Assembly: GCA_948567375.1 (NCBI GenBank)
Contig: OX419758.1
Span: 24,309,001 to 24,373,000, forward strand
Direction: 5' to 3'
Length of the DNA: 64,000 bases
From: Lunularia cruciata
Taxonomy: Eukaryota > Streptophyta > Marchantiopsida > Lunulariales > Lunulariaceae
Shown: piece after piece, positions 47,139 through 59,352 of the stretch
Position numbering within the stretch: position 1 is the stretch's first letter
Layout: each line of letters begins with the position of its first letter
Made by a program: the position numbers and the translations under genes
The notes under the pieces: model-generated
The model's input: only the letters and a program-made list of their open reading frames with translations
Databases searched by the model: none
Told to the model about the DNA's origin: nothing

Positions 47139-47588
47139 ATGCTCAATACATTTTTACTTGCTGAAGGATCCGGATGTGCAGAAGCGTCAGCTTCCATGTT
47201 GAGCACTATTTGGGGGTTCACCATTACCGTAATCCCACTTTTTTCTGGGGCCAACTTTCCTACCATGCGTCCAAAATCACCACCAGGTTCTCGATATCAT
47301 GATCATCGACTGGAACCAGCCGAAACATCGTTATCTGACGATTATGGAAGTCCCCCTTACCATAAGGTGGTTGTATATGTGATAATGGGAATTTTGGGGC
47401 TGTATTTTCTGCTCACCATCTGTGCAAAATTTGACATCGTACGAAAGTGCTTTCGCTTAACTCGGTTTGTAAAACATACAGATGGCTCTGTCGGTCATGT
47501 TGATGCAGAAGTACCAGTACCGCAAAACAGAGAGGTTGTTCGTAATGGCGAGTCAGGAGAATCTGATGATGCTATTTTTGATCTATAA
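47139..47588 (+). CDS. Hypothetical single-pass membrane protein, 149 codons (copy 2)
   Basis: Identical at the protein level to the frame at 566-1015: hydrophobic segment at residues 20-37, transmembrane helix 77-96, basic juxtamembrane cluster and acidic C-terminus. Unlike copy 1, its upstream sequence is visible. A TATA-like run lies at 46511-46520, and an ATG at 46563 opens a short frame that meets a splice donor consensus at 46584/46585. If that is exon 1, the acceptor could be the CAG near 46725 or the one near 47180 inside this frame; neither is proven. No homologous family is recognised. Function unknown. Confidence 0.45.
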   Translation: MLNTFLLAEGSGCAEASASMLSTIWGFTITVIPLFSGANFPTMRPKSPPGSRYHDHRLEPAETSLSDDYGSPPYHKVVVYVIMGILGLYFLLTICAKFDIVRKCFRLTRFVKHTDGSVGHVDAEVPVPQNREVVRNGESGESDDAIFDL

Positions 47589-47752
47589 AGTGGAAGTTTT
47601 TCTCCAGATCCAAGATGTAAATCTGTTGCCTGTTATCTGACAGTTGCACCACAACCAATGTCTTTCTATGATGACATATAGTTAGTTCTTACAATTAAGT
47701 CTGAGAAAGTGTTTCAAAGAGCTTGTCACCGGCTTACCTTACAGTGTGATTC

Positions 47753-49363
47753 TTGTTTGTGTTGCCATCGTAAGGCATCCGCAATTGTAACAAGTCGTCA
47801 GAAATTCATAGCCATTCAGAAATGCATTCTTGACATCTAGTTGTTAAGCTTTCCACCTTTGAATCTCAGCAACAACAAGTAGAAATTTGATAGTATTTAT
47901 CTTGGCAATAGAAAATGATGGTCTAACCTTAGTCCTCGCCTTCTATTTTGCAAGAATCCCTTTGCAACAGGTCTGGGTTGTTTATCTGCACCGAACCATC
48001 AAGTTGGTACCTAGTCTTCAATATCCACTTGGTAGCTATTTGCTTCTTCTCAAGAGGTAGAGATGTGAATAACCAAACCTTCTTTTCTTATCAGCACATT
48101 GTACTCCTCCTTTATTGGATCTAGCCACTTCTCAAATTCCAAAGCTTCTTGGATGATGTGGGATTCCTCATTGTCCATCATCTCAACCATCCATAAGTTA
48201 GCACAACACATATCAGCAAGTCAAGCTGGAGGTTTTTTGACCTGAGATTGACACAAAATTTTGTTCTCCTGTACAGCATCCTATTCAAGGATTGATTAAC
48301 TACTCTAGATTGAAGGAACTCAAGCTGAACACCTGAAGAGATAGGAGAGGAGTTCTCTTTTCCTCCCTCAAGCTGATTAAGCTGAGAAGGGGATTCTTAG
48401 TCTCATCAAAGGTAACATCTCAACTAAAGATAGTCTGGTTGGATTGAGCTAGTAACCTATAGCCTTTGGCTTGTTTTGAGTATCCAATTCAGGTGTGCAC
48501 TATAGAATAGCCATCACGCTTTGTGCAATAGACTAGGAGAACATGCTCCTATGCTTTGCATCCAAACACTCTAAAATGAGAGAGATTGGGTTCTCACCAA
48601 AAACATCTTCCTCAAAGCTCATGCCTTCGATGACTTTGGTAGGTGTTTGGCTGAGAAGGTAGATTGCTATATTCATCACCTCAGCACACAAGTTTTGAGG
48701 CGGATCTCTATCTTTGAGTAGGTATCTTCTCATTTTCTCTATATATCAATTCTTTCTGTTCAAAATGCCATTTTATTGATGGCTTTAAGGAGCAGTAATT
48801 GTCTTGAGATTCCCTGGATCTTGTAAAAGGAATCAGCTGCCTTTTACAGGAACTCTTCTCCTCTATCACTTCTTATTGCTCAGACTTGCTTTGCAGTTTG
48901 TAGTTCAGTTTGGTGATGAAGTCCTGAACATGTGTCAAGACTTGGCTCTTATGTGATAAAAAATGCACTTATATTTTCCTAGAGGAATCATTGGCAATCA
49001 ATTGATAGTAGGATGCACCTCCTAGTGAGGTTGGGTCAATAGGTCATACAAGATCTATCTTTAGGAGGTTGAGTATAGCTATACTTATGTTTGTAGTCTT
49101 GGAAAGTTTTGCCTAATTTGCTTCCTACCCACACAAACCTCACAAGGACTATCCTCAAACTACAGTGAAAAGACTCCAATGTCCAATGTGTCCTCACAAA
49201 GGATTGATAGCTTGGTTTATCTCAAGTGTCAAAGTCTCCTATGCCACAACAAGTTATTATCAAGTGTGGTAACCCACTCAGTGCCTCCTAACATATATTC
49301 TTATGGCATTTTTTTCATGCAATTGGGTGACTACCTAGGTTAGATTCACGGAAACAATTAAGA
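47753..49363 (-). mobile_element. Ty1/copia retrotransposon remnant (copy 2)
   Basis: Duplicate of the remnant at 1180-2790, carried along in the segmental duplication. The same broken pre-integrase, integrase and early RT motifs are present with the same stops, so the element was already dead when the block was duplicated. Confidence 0.85.
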
Positions 49364-49879
49364 TTTAGGACTTACAGCCCAATCCCTTGAGAGATATTCT
49401 AAAACATGCAATCAAGGGTTATCATCAAAGTGGAGCCACCCCATCCCACAGAAGAGACAACAATCATGACCATGATAATGAGGATGATCCCAAGACCACA
49501 ATAACATGACCACTATCACAATCATGCATATGTGATTATGGGTATGGGATGCCATGTAAGCATTCAGCCATCATTCTTTAGCGGTTTGGCTTCCCTCAAG
49601 CAATTGTTACCACATTGAAGAAAGAACTGGTTTTGATAACCATCAGTCCTCATGCTGCTTTGCACATGTGGGAATAATGATGTTTCACCTCTAATGACTG
49701 AAAAGAATTTGCAATGGGCCGACTGAAGAATATAAACATCTTGCCTCAAGGAGAAGGTAAGTTTTAAGTCAATTGAATTTGCACCACCTCCAAGTTCACA
49801 AGGAAATTCACTAAGGTGCATTAGTTGATCTCATAATATAGAGTCTTGAGTCATGAAGTGTAGCACAAGAGGCTATCTG

Positions 49880-52000
49880 GGCAGGTGATTGGAATTCAAG
49901 GGAGTGGAAGGCAACTAATAGAGTTTGATTCCAAAGTTCTGGGCAATGTGATGTCACCCAAGAAGAAGAAAATATCAGCCACAATTTGTCCTACAAACTC
50001 CAAGAGTGTAGAAATGAGCACATACACTATGTGGTACCCACATTTTTTGGTTTGACCGTATTGAGAAGAAGTGTACAGTTGAATTTGGATTGACCCGGAT
50101 GGCAACAAAAGAAGAAGAATTGTATCTTTGGGTTGAACTCAAAGCTTACCTTTGTGTCAAGAAAAGAAGAACTTGGATCAGGCTTGTCAGGTGAGAAACC
50201 CAAAGTAAGGAAACATCACCTTGGGGTGATCAACCCGATGCAAAGATAAAGTAAAAATTTCCTTTGGGTTTTCCAGCCAAGAACGTATGACCAAAAAAAT
50301 GGCAGAGTCTCAATTGGGAGAAAATAAATAGTGACTAGAGGAACGCATGTAGAATGCATGATTGTCCAATGAAGAGTGATTGAGGAGCGACCTATAACAC
50401 CCATTTGTGCATGTCTATTGTATTGTGATATTTATTTAGCTTGGTATTACAAGTACTTGAGAGATTATTTATATAGAGAAAGAATAGTTCTACATTACTC
50501 ATGATTAGCTAAAGTTGGTAAGAGCTAGGATAGAGGGACCTTACTTTAGAAAAAGTGGAAAAGTTGAGCATCACTATTTTGGATTCTAGTGTGTTGACTT
50601 GGTATTATTTTTAGGTCTTTGGCTTTGAGGAAAGAGATGAGAACTCTTGGGCACGCAAGCCTTTTTGTTTCAGATTCTTCTATAGTTCAAGGATAGCCCA
50701 TGTGAAGGAATTCTTGACTTAGTGGTTGGGTCAAGATAAGATCACATGCTTAGTGGAATATGCCCATGTGAATGGATATTTCTTTATATTTTTTTACATG
50801 ACTTGACTTATAGCCTAATAACATGAGTTATAGTGATAAATAACAACTTTAGTGCGTAATTATTTCACAAGTATATAAACTAGGGGTAATGAGGTATTCA
50901 TTATCCTTTCATTTGCAACTATCTCTCTCTCATTGAGTTCTCTAGTGAGGAATGTCTTGAGTCTTGGAGTGCTAGCCTTGGAGGAGTATGATGTAGTTGG
51001 GATTCCTTACCTTCTTAGTCCATGGTGCGTCACCGTAATAACTATCAGAGGTTCATCTTGAATGAGGGACAAGCTAGCTTACATACTGCACCTTGCAACA
51101 ATATAAAGTTAAGACTTTGTTGAAGGATTTTTGAAATGTCATGCAACCACCCCATGCCTCTTTGTAGTAGTCTTGAGGTAATGTGTATTACAAAGCCAAC
51201 TGAGAGTTCAATTTTCAAGAATCCAGAGGGAGTGAGGATTTTGCATCCATTGTCCTAGACAGTTTTCTTGAGATGGAGAGGAAGAGATTGCATGATACCA
51301 ATGAGGGGTGGGAAGAATCCCTCACTCACATTGAGGAATCTTGCGGTTTGGAGGTTAGATGTTTTTACAAGGATCAAAGTTCTGACCAAACTTTGGATCA
51401 CCGTTTTGGCATGGAATTGGAGTTTCAGTTTTCCAGCATTCATGGCAGAAATTGCTACAAGTAATCACTAGGATGGTCCGGAGAATGTAGGGAAGAGAGG
51501 AAATCTGGCTTGGTGGACAAAGTCAGATTGGAGATTAGTCTTAGGTAAGGAGGCTGGTGAGGAGTCTAGAGTGAATTTCTATGGGGAAAGGAGAATCTGC
51601 AGAAGAGACTACATAAGTATGTAATTCTTTCAATGCTCCGTGTACAAAGAATGGCTACAAGGTGGATACCTACTGGGACCCAATAAGATGAAGTATTTTC
51701 AAGGTGATGATGGCAATCTTGAAGCCTGAGCGAACCACCTATGTTACAAAGAAGCAGGTCGTGTTCTTCCACCAGATGTTTGAAGGAGAGCTAGTGAATT
51801 GGGCAAACTATTTTCACTAGCGGACGAGGCAAATGGTATGGAATTGGAGAGAATATGATGTTGTTGGGAAAATAATCTACATGTTGCATTAGTGCTTGTT
51901 AGTATGACAAAAATTTTGAGAGTTGTCAGAAGAGTAGTGGTTATGGGGTTGGAACAAAAAGATTGCTAGAGGTGAGGGATGTAATGTTGTGGAGTTTGGT
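49880..52000 (+). pseudogene. Gypsy-family extra reading frame, fragment B1, split by an LTR
   Basis: Duplicate of fragment A1. The 51268-51471 frame carries RIKVLTKLWITVLAWNW and FMAEIATSN, and further on KKQVVFFHQMFEGELVNWA is readable (about 51750-51805), better preserved than in copy 1. The solo LTR at 50393-51083 interrupts it. It is followed by the tandem array at 52010-52197. Confidence 0.6.
50393..51083 (+). mobile_element. Solo LTR (TGTAACACCC family), copy 2
   Basis: Same LTR as 3820-4508, carried within the duplication; 691 bp because a CT run has grown by two bases. It contains the TATATAAAC box near 50874-50882. About ten substitutions separate it from copy 1. Confidence 0.8.
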
Positions 52001-52009
52001 GTGCCTCCG

Positions 52010-52197
52010 GACTTACTTTATGTAACAATAAGCTTGGGGAATTATTTCATGTTACCATAAGCTTGGGGACTTATTTTATGTAACATAAACTTGGGAGTTA
52101 TTTTTATGTTACAATAAGCTTAGGACTTATTTGTGTTACTGTAAGCTAGGAAGTTATTTTACGTTATTGTGCTTTGGGAGTTTTATGTTATTGGCAG
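52010..52197 (+). repeat. Degenerate tandem array, about 27-31 bp units (copy 2)
   Basis: Counterpart of 5434-5621 with several substitutions, lying between fragments B1 and B2. Confidence 0.7.
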
Positions 52198-52429
52198 GAT
52201 GGAATAATATGTTGAAGAGGAGTGGTTTGTTAAGAGAAATATTAAGGGAAATGCTTGGACAGAGATAGGAGAATCTATCAAAGGATAGAGGGTAGAAAGG
52301 AGGAGTGAAGAAAAAAAGGAAAGAGGTGGACTTCGCAGCCATAGGAAGGAAGTCTTCATTCAACATCAGCCATTGGGAAAAGACAAGAAGAAGAGTCAGT
52401 GTTAGTGTCAGTTGTTTTCTTTTTTTTTA

Positions 52430-55352
52430 GGTTTGTTAGCATTTGAAGAAAAAGTAAGTGGATAGAGGCTAAAGAGTGCTAACCTAGGAAGAAATAAGAA
52501 GAAACAGGAGTTTGAAGTAAAACCCGAAGTCGACCTTGGGTCAAGACCCAAATACAAGAAGACAAAGATGAAGAAGGAGAGACTTCATATTAGGCGGCAT
52601 GAGCGGATCCAAAGAACCTGTAACAAACTTCTTTGGAGTCGGTGCAGTCAAGAAAGTATGCGGGAAGAAAGTAATGACCTTGGGATCAAGAACTTCTTGA
52701 TAGTGATAGGAAACAACTTCACCGAATCAGAGATAGGAGAGGAGGAGCACCTAAAGAATGACTGATCAGCACAGGACTATAAAATTACAAGTGGTGCAAG
52801 GAAGTAGAGCAATGTCTGGTTGCTACCCAGTTCCTATTCAGAGTTGACCCGAAGTAATGAAAATTGCAAATCCGCAAGAAAAAGAGTGGGTTAGGATCTC
52901 AGGAACGATCTTCCAACAGAAGAAGGTGAGGAAGCACACAATGACCCCAAAAATGAGTAAGCAGAGTGCGGTGAGGGGGCTTGCAATTTGTAGATTAGAA
53001 GTAATAGCACGGATCAAAGTCTTGATAAGACTTTGTATCACATTCCTGGCCTGGAACTGGAACTTCAGTTTTCCAGGTTTCATGGTAGAAATTGCAGCAA
53101 GCAATTGTAAGGATGGACCGAAGCACAAAGGAAAGAGAGGGAATCCCGCCCAATGAATGGAGGAAGATTGGATAGTTTTTTTGGGAAGAGAAGCAGGAGC
53201 GGTAGGAGGTACTACCTTCTTTTGGAAGTGTGATGCTTCAGAAGAGACTGCCGAAGTGAGGAATTTGTTCAATTGACCTCACATTAAGAATGGTTATAAG
53301 GTGGAGAGTTATAGAGACCCTGAGCAGAGGGATAGTAACCACAATGATGGCAATGTTCAAGCCTGAGTGAACTACCTATGTTACAATGCAATAGGTGGTG
53401 TTCTTTCACCAAATGTTTGCAGGAGAGGCAGTAGATTGGGCAAAATGTATGCATCAAAGAGTAGGGCAGATGATTTCAGGATGGAGAATGGATATGTCAC
53501 CACATTAATTTGTGCCATTTGCAGCACACTTTTATTTTGGGTTGAATTTGCTAACTTCAAAAGAATGAAATGGAATGCATTTGCATTTCATCCAAATTTA
53601 CGAAAGGAGGCAAATGTGGATGAGCGATATTATATGGAGAGAGTGCGAGACGGGGATGAATACTACAAGGAGAATGGGAAGCAGAAAATCATAGTAATTG
53701 ACCTTCCAAGGGCCAGAAAGAGAGCCAAGCTTGAGAGTCATGTTGCGACAGTCCAGCTCCAGAAGGTGCCAAAGCTTAACCCACCGGCGGTGGTAGTAAA
53801 GACGAAGGGAGCCATACTGGAAGTAGAAGAAGAGTCAGAGGGAGAGACCGGATCAAAGGTGGGAATGTCGGGAGAAGAAGAGGAGTACATGCTACGGAGT
53901 GAAGAATTGAGCAGTGACAACGAAGGCAAAGTGGAGGTTTGGCAAACGCGACAGCCGATGATTGAGGTAGGAAAGCCGAGTCCCAAATTTTCCATGCTTG
54001 AACAAGGAAGTGAGAATGAGAAGGGAGAGGAAGTTGTGGCACAACTCCAAACTGCCAAAGGTAAGAATGTGATGACTTCATTTGAAGTGGGGCCCATTAA
54101 AGTTACTCTAGAAGGAGGAGAAAGTTCAGAAGAAGAAACTTTGAAGGTGCAAAGATCACAACTTCGGGGCAAGGTGCAAGAAGTAGAGTGGTCGGAACCC
54201 GAGGGCCGAGCCAATGAAGCAAAGTGCAAAGGAGTGGACTATTTGTCTAATGTAGTATATCCGCTGTTGAGGATGTTACAACAAAAGAAGCAGGAGATCG
54301 TAAGTGCCAATCTTGAGGTGCCAGGTGAATTTGCAGTATTTAAGACTTGGAGTGCGGAAAAATTGTTGTTGTGAAGTAAGTTGACAAGGGTGGAGATGGA
54401 AGCCAAGGAACTTTGGGTTGAGGACGTTCTTTGGAGTAAGCACTTTGAGGTGACAAGGGAGGAATTAGTAAAGAGTCATGAAGAGGCAAAGGAGTTGACC
54501 GCATTGGTTACAAAGTTGAAAGAGAAAATTGCAGATGTGCGTGTAGAGTTCATTCACTCAAAAGCAATAACCATGGTGATGGAGCAAGATTTGGAGAGTC
54601 TCAAGAAGAAGGCAGCGGAGAAAGATCAAGACTGGCAATGAGAGTAAGCGGAGTGCAGTAGAGAAGAAGATCAGTTGCGAGGATTGGTGCAAGTAGCAGA
54701 AGAGCAAATTTTTGTGAATCGGAAGGAGAAGGAGGCATTGAAGGCTGACTTTGAAGACGAGCTCTAGATGTATCGTAGTGAATTGGAGGAAGAAAGGAAG
54801 AAGGAAAAGCTTATGATCATAGGAGAAGCTGATGAAGTAGAAGGAGTCGTCAATGAAATCAAGGCCATGCTGAGCATGGAAGTTGAATGTTAACTCAAAG
54901 AGGCGAGATTGCATGAGATGAGGTTGTTAGTACATGAGATGTGCAAGAGGAAGGTGAAGGACACACAATTGAATAATCTATTAATTCATCTATGGGATTG
55001 TGTAGATAGAAAGATGTTAGAGGTAGGAGACAATGCGTGTCTTAGACTGGATCTTGTTAGAATGGAGTTAGCTAACATTTGTAGTGAAGTACAAGAAGTA
55101 CAAAGACCCAAAGTAAGACAGATAGGAGTGCAAGTGTCTTCAAATTTGACATTTGATACTTTAGAGAAGAGTGGGTCGGGAGATAAGGATTCAAAAGGAT
55201 TACCTACTAATGGAATTGTAGATCAGAGTGGAGAATTAGTAGAATTGGTAGAGGAAGTAGTTGTTGTGAAACCCAAGGACAAGGTAGTGAGTGAACTTAC
55301 TTTGGGATTGGAATTAAAAGCCGATGACGAGGTTGACATCGGATCGGAGTAG
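52430..55352 (+). pseudogene. Gypsy-family extra reading frame, copy B2, longest version
   Basis: Function unknown. Modules in order: basic N-terminus (52568-52765); W module (52857-53540, with EWVRISGTIF and AWNWNFSFPGFMVEIAASN, broken by a TGA at 53154 and a small deletion near 53330); then the 335-codon frame 53367-54374. Its first part is out of the ancestral frame, and from about residue 70 it reads FHPNLRKEANVDE, the basic PRARKRAKLE and a long acidic linker rich in Glu/Ser, ending at a TGA. Next comes a coiled coil (54381-54641 and, with three stops, to 54893: ELTALVTKLKEKIADVRVEF), then a 147-codon frame (54909-55352) with heptad-like LRLDLVRMELANICSEVQEV. No clear transmembrane helix remains. 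It ends just before a probable LTR, so it sits at the 3' end of an element. Confidence 0.6.
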
Positions 55353-56149
55353 TAACAGATTTGAGATCTAAAGAGGCAGATATGAAGAGATGCATTGTCA
55401 TTTTGGATTTGCATGTAGGAAGAGTTGTTGTAGAACGGTAAAGTTGTTAGTACTTGTCATTTGCTTCACTATTTAAGAGTGGCATTTGCAATATTATGTT
55501 GGTTAATGCTCAATATTTTTGAGAATAGATAAAGGGAAGTGTTGTGAAGTAGTGCTCGTAGCTTGAGCTTAATTTTGAGTATCAATTTTGTGCTTGTGTT
55601 TGTGAGTGTGTGGAGAAATTTGAAGTGCAAATTAGTGTGTTTGTTGGATGTTGGATTCCCTAGCCTTGATCTTCATTTTGTGTGTTTGATCCTAAGTGAA
55701 GTGCAATCAAAGCAATGCCCTCACAAATTTGAGAGGAATTTTAGTGTTGGTAGTATTCTGCAATTGTAAGTGCAGCATAAAGTTGATTTGAAGCAATTTT
55801 GATCAAGGAATTTGTGCCTTCAGTGGAGGGGTGGAACACAATTTTGAGGCGAAGTTGTTTTGCAGTGAAGTGTCATTTTTGGGGAGCTTGAATCATCACA
55901 ATCAAGATTGTTTGGAAAGAATTGAAGGAGTTGTGATTAAGAAGTGTTAATTTGTGACAAGACAGCAAATCTGTGTTTTTTACTTGCTAAACCCTGTAGT
56001 TTCTACCTGAGAGATTAAAGACATGACCAAGAAGAACTAGATTGTTACTTTGCTTTGTATTTAGAAATTTCTGACAAGTATCTCTCCGGGAACAAACTTT
56101 ACTTACCTGATTACCGCAAAAGTGATATTTGCCGGATTGTCACATAATT
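55353..56149 (+). mobile_element. Probable LTR of the gypsy element (left edge uncertain)
   Basis: This 0.8-kb non-coding stretch lies between copy B2 and a primer binding site. Its right end, TTGTCACA, a few bases before TTTTTGGTGCC, fits the end of an LTR. I could not fix the left end, and no second copy of this LTR is in the window, so the call rests on position and the adjoining PBS. Confidence 0.4.
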
Positions 56150-56151
56150 TT

Positions 56152-56169
56152 TGGTGCCACTGCCGTGGA
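56152..56169 (+). other. Primer binding site, tRNA-Asp type as in Athila elements
   Basis: TGGTGCCACTGCCGTGGA matches TGGCGCCGTTGCCGGGGA, the tRNA-Asp-complementary site of Athila-type plant gypsy elements, at 14 of 18 positions. Two of the four differences, at positions 4 and 8, are the C-to-T and G-to-A changes expected from CpG decay. It marks the start of the internal region that leads to gag. Confidence 0.55.
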
Positions 56170-56759
56170 TACAAATCTCAAAAGTGATAGAATACAAAGC
56201 CAATTTCAAAACTGGGTGTCAAAACAATATGAATGTCTGCATCAAGAGAACAACAAGAAGAGAGAGTTCAAAGACAAACGTTGCATCATGAAGAAGACAA
56301 ACGCCTGAAGATCTAATATGGTTTTGACAAAACCAAACTAGAGGCGTTGGACCTTCAACTTCTTCATGAAGTGCAAGAAGCCCTTCAAGCACTTGACCAA
56401 AAGAAACATGAAGGTGGTTGGCAAGGCTACTTTGCATCCCCATTTTCCAAGAAGAAGAAAGACTCAAGCGGCCAGACATATTCATTACGGCCCAATATAC
56501 CGACTTCCCCTAGAGCTATAAAGGAAGTCGTATCTCTAAAGAACTTTGTTTGAGAAAAGACAGCACGGACTCTAACGGAAGAAGAGTGTCAACACCTTCT
56601 ACAAACAATTCCTTGATTGTCTCAAAGGAATTTTGAAGAACACTCCAAAGGTGTTGAACCTGATTCTTCCATTAGGTTTGAAGTCTACACCCTTAGAGGA
56701 GAAATTGTCGAAGGAGACCCTACTTTGAACTTGACAAATTGGAACCCCTAGGCTGTCAA

Positions 56760-57800
56760 CACGGTGTCAATACCAGCTAGCTCCTTGGTCCCATCAAGTT
56801 CAAACTTACCCCAGACAATCCCACCAAGTCAAACAATGACTTTGTTACCTGTCACCCGACACGCCTATCAGAAGTATAAGAGGACAGAACAAGACAAAGA
56901 CCCCGATGAATTCATTGAAAAATTCAAAGTCATATCGTTTGCCAATAAGGAACATGACTTGGCGGATCAACTGTGCATTTTCCCAAGTCTACTTCAAAAG
57001 AAAGCTCAGAGCTGGTACACCCATGTAACCCAAAAGGGGTTTGTACCAGCGGATTGTGCAAACTTGAGAAACAATTTCCTGGAACAATTCCAGGAAATTG
57101 ATTACAACACGAGTGTCTTTGCGGCACTCAATGATTTGGACAAAGGTAAGAAGGAGAAGTTGAGAGATTACTCTAAGCGGTTCATGGTGCTTTTGAACTG
57201 AGTCCCAAAGCAATTGGGTGTGGTGGGTTACTCCGATACCCAAGCCCTCACCTGGTTCCAGGGAGGACTTTCACCAGAGGTTGGGATCTTTGTAAGGGAG
57301 AGGAACGTAACTTCCCTCGACAAGGTACTCAAACATGTCGGCTGCTATGAGGCGGATCACTCTCACTCTACCGGCACAATCAAAGAAACCAGGAGAAGAA
57401 AGGCAAGAAGCCTAGAAGGAGAGCTTCTTGCAATACATCCCCTTCTTCAAAGGAATCCTCCACGTCTTCAAGCTCTTCTTTGGAATCCAAAGAAGAATCA
57501 AAGCCAAGACGAGTACAAAGACGTGGGGGTAAGAAACCAAGGACTCCCCCGGAAAAGAGTGTACATAAGGCTAATACCAAGCTAGACGCCCTCATCAAGG
57601 AGTTTTCAGATTTTAAGATTCAGATGATTGGGGCAAAGGATCAAAGGAAGCTCCCATCATTTGGCAGATCTAATGTTTGGTGCACTGCATGTGGCAAGTC
57701 AAGCCATGCAAACAAGAATGCAATACTTGCAATGCATTCCCGATGCAGCAGATTGATTGGGTTCCGAGATAGAACCAAGAAAAGGAAGAGGAGGTAGTGT
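56760..57800 (+). pseudogene. gag: Ty3/gypsy gag, broken
   Basis: The main frame opens at 56764: a proline/serine-rich lead, then RHAYQKYKRTEQDKDPDEFI and the retrotransposon gag core with LLQKKAQSWYTHV and LRNNFLEQF. A TGA at 57199 replaces a likely Arg codon; the same frame resumes with VPKQLGVVGYSDTQALTWFQ and GGLSPEV to about 57440. A frameshift leads to a basic segment and the zinc knuckle at 57678-57720 (WCTACGKSSHANKN), whose last Cys is lost to another frameshift. Gag normally forms the virus-like particle and binds the RNA. This copy is dead. Confidence 0.85.
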
Positions 57801-57989
57801 ACCAAACTCAAGAGGTATAGCCTCAGGCAAGCACATTGTATCAAGGTCCGAAGTATGGTCCAACGGAGTATAACCCCAATGCTCCTCCACAAAGACCACC
57901 AATGAGCAACCAAAATTGACTTTTGAATGTTGCACCCGGGGCATGTTATAATTGTGGCTTGATGGGACAACTGTCCGGAGCCAAGTAGG

Positions 57990-58791
57990 CAAATTGGGTA
58001 TGTTCTCTTGTGAGGAAATTACAAAGGATCAGGTCATACGGGCAACCAATGCCCTCACCCACCAAACCCGAAGCCACCTATAAAGTATTTATAGACCCCG
58101 GCTGAGCATGCAGCGCTTCAGGCAAAGGGTGATACAATGAGAAATTGTATAACACTTGAGGAGGAGAGACATCAAGAAGGGAGTCCGGCCTCGGAAGGAG
58201 AATGACCAGACCTTGAAATTTTGAAGGTTGAGACACACACAAGTAAGAAGAAGCATGATCTTGAGTATGACCTCATTGTCTTCCAAAAAGGTGAAGAGGC
58301 TGCACCCAAAGGCAATCCTTTCTGCCAAGGAGGAAAAGATCCTTGCTAAAGCCAAAGCTAAAGCCTTGCAAAAAGAACTCATGGAAGTAATACTTGGGAC
58401 ACGAGAAATGAGTTTGGAGGAGGAGACAAAGACAAAGCCTCCAATTTCTCTGGCATATATCCAATCTAAAGTGAAGGGTCTGATTCAAGCCAAGGTGGGC
58501 CAACCCGAGGAACCTCGGGTCAAGACCACTAGTACTCTCATCACCATTATGAAGCGTCCCAAAGTCAAATTTGAACATGGAGAGACTTTGAACCCAAAAC
58601 CAAAGGCGAAGACGGTGAAATTAGAGGGAGTACTCCAATATAGTATTGTAGCGGATTTGGCAGTCACAAATGCAAACGTCACATTTAAGCAATTGTGGGA
58701 AGACAACAAGTTGTACAAGAGGCAGCTGAATTTAGCCCTCAAGAAAGTAAGGTCGATGTCCAAGAAAGACCTGCCCGCCATATATCAATGA
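57990..58791 (+). pseudogene. gag-protease linker of the gypsy polyprotein
   Basis: The 187-codon open frame 58228-58791 is lysine-rich, with a helical AKAKAKALQKELME segment, then basic PKPKAKTVK, and ends with AVTNANVTFKQLWEDNKLYK. This resembles the conserved QLL-type helix just before protease in plant gypsy polyproteins. The start at 58228 is only the first ATG in a degraded polyprotein, and the frame shifts before protease. Confidence 0.6.
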
Positions 58792-58799
58792 ACAAGAAG

Positions 58800-59350
58800 A
58801 TCTGGGATCTCCTAAGGTTGATGCGGAGATTGCAAGGTGCATGATCACATTGATACCCATCAATTTGAGTTCCGGTGTGAATTTCATGACCAAGGATATT
58901 GCAAATAGACTGGGGTATCATACGTTTGAACCAACATCCCGAGTATTGAAATTTGCAAACCAAACCAGAAGACGGCCATTGGGCATGATGTCAAATATTA
59001 CCACAATCATTGGAGGGGTGCCCTTCAAGTTGAATTACATTGTGTTGCTACCAATGACCAAAACTGGTTATCTATTGTTGATCGAAAGACCCTAGTTGTG
59101 TAGTGCTCAAGTTGTGGTGGATTGGCACCTAGAGAAGCTACGGTTCAAGGAAATTTTGTACAAAGACCAGAAGCTTGTGACTGTGAGTTGGACAAAGGTT
59201 CCCTATCTCGGGGAAACTAGTTTGTTAGAAGATGAGGACAAATTCAAAGACTCATAGTCTTTGTCCTCAGACAAATTCCAAGTCAATTACTTGGAATGCT
59301 ACGAGATGGATGTCGAAGACGAAGATCCATATGACCTTGCCTTGGGAGAA
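58800..59350 (+). pseudogene. Retropepsin-like protease, catalytic Asp lost
   Basis: The frame 58841-59095 has the protease pattern INLSSGVNFMTKDIANRLG and RRRPLGMMSNITTIIGG. Athila-type proteases read DLGASVN at this point; here it is NLSSGVN, so the catalytic Asp is Asn and the following Gly is Ser, both explainable by G-to-A changes. A TAG at 59093 (RP then stop) is followed in frame by sequence leading to DLALGE, where the solo LTR breaks in. Family identity is inferred from the surrounding pattern and position between gag and RT. Confidence 0.7.
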
Positions 59351-59352
59351 CC

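Larger units (their letters stand above)
46574..53553 (+). repeat. Segmental direct duplication, copy 2
   Basis: Second copy of 1-6977. It contains the same order of parts: 149-codon membrane protein frame, antisense copia remnant, retroelement frame A1/B1 with an LTR inside it, a short tandem array and the start of the A2/B2 frame. The interval between the copies is about 39.6 kb and holds the PR-1 gene. The largest single difference is around 52400, where about 25 bases of a T-rich segment have been rewritten relative to 5825-5855. Whether the shared block extends left of 46574 cannot be told. Confidence 0.97.

Noticed and set aside
53738-54229. 163-codon minus-strand frame
   Set aside because: Antisense of the acidic Glu/Lys-rich linker of copy B2; GAA/GAG codons read as TTC/CTC on the other strand and rarely give stops.
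52430-55352. Extra retroelement frame as an envelope gene
   Set aside because: Position would fit, but no signal peptide, transmembrane helix or furin-like site is visible; the protein is acidic and coiled-coil rich.
58273-58578. Minus-strand frames of about 100 codons
   Set aside because: Shadows of the lysine-rich gag-protease linker, which has the recognisable QLWEDNKLYK motif in the sense frame.
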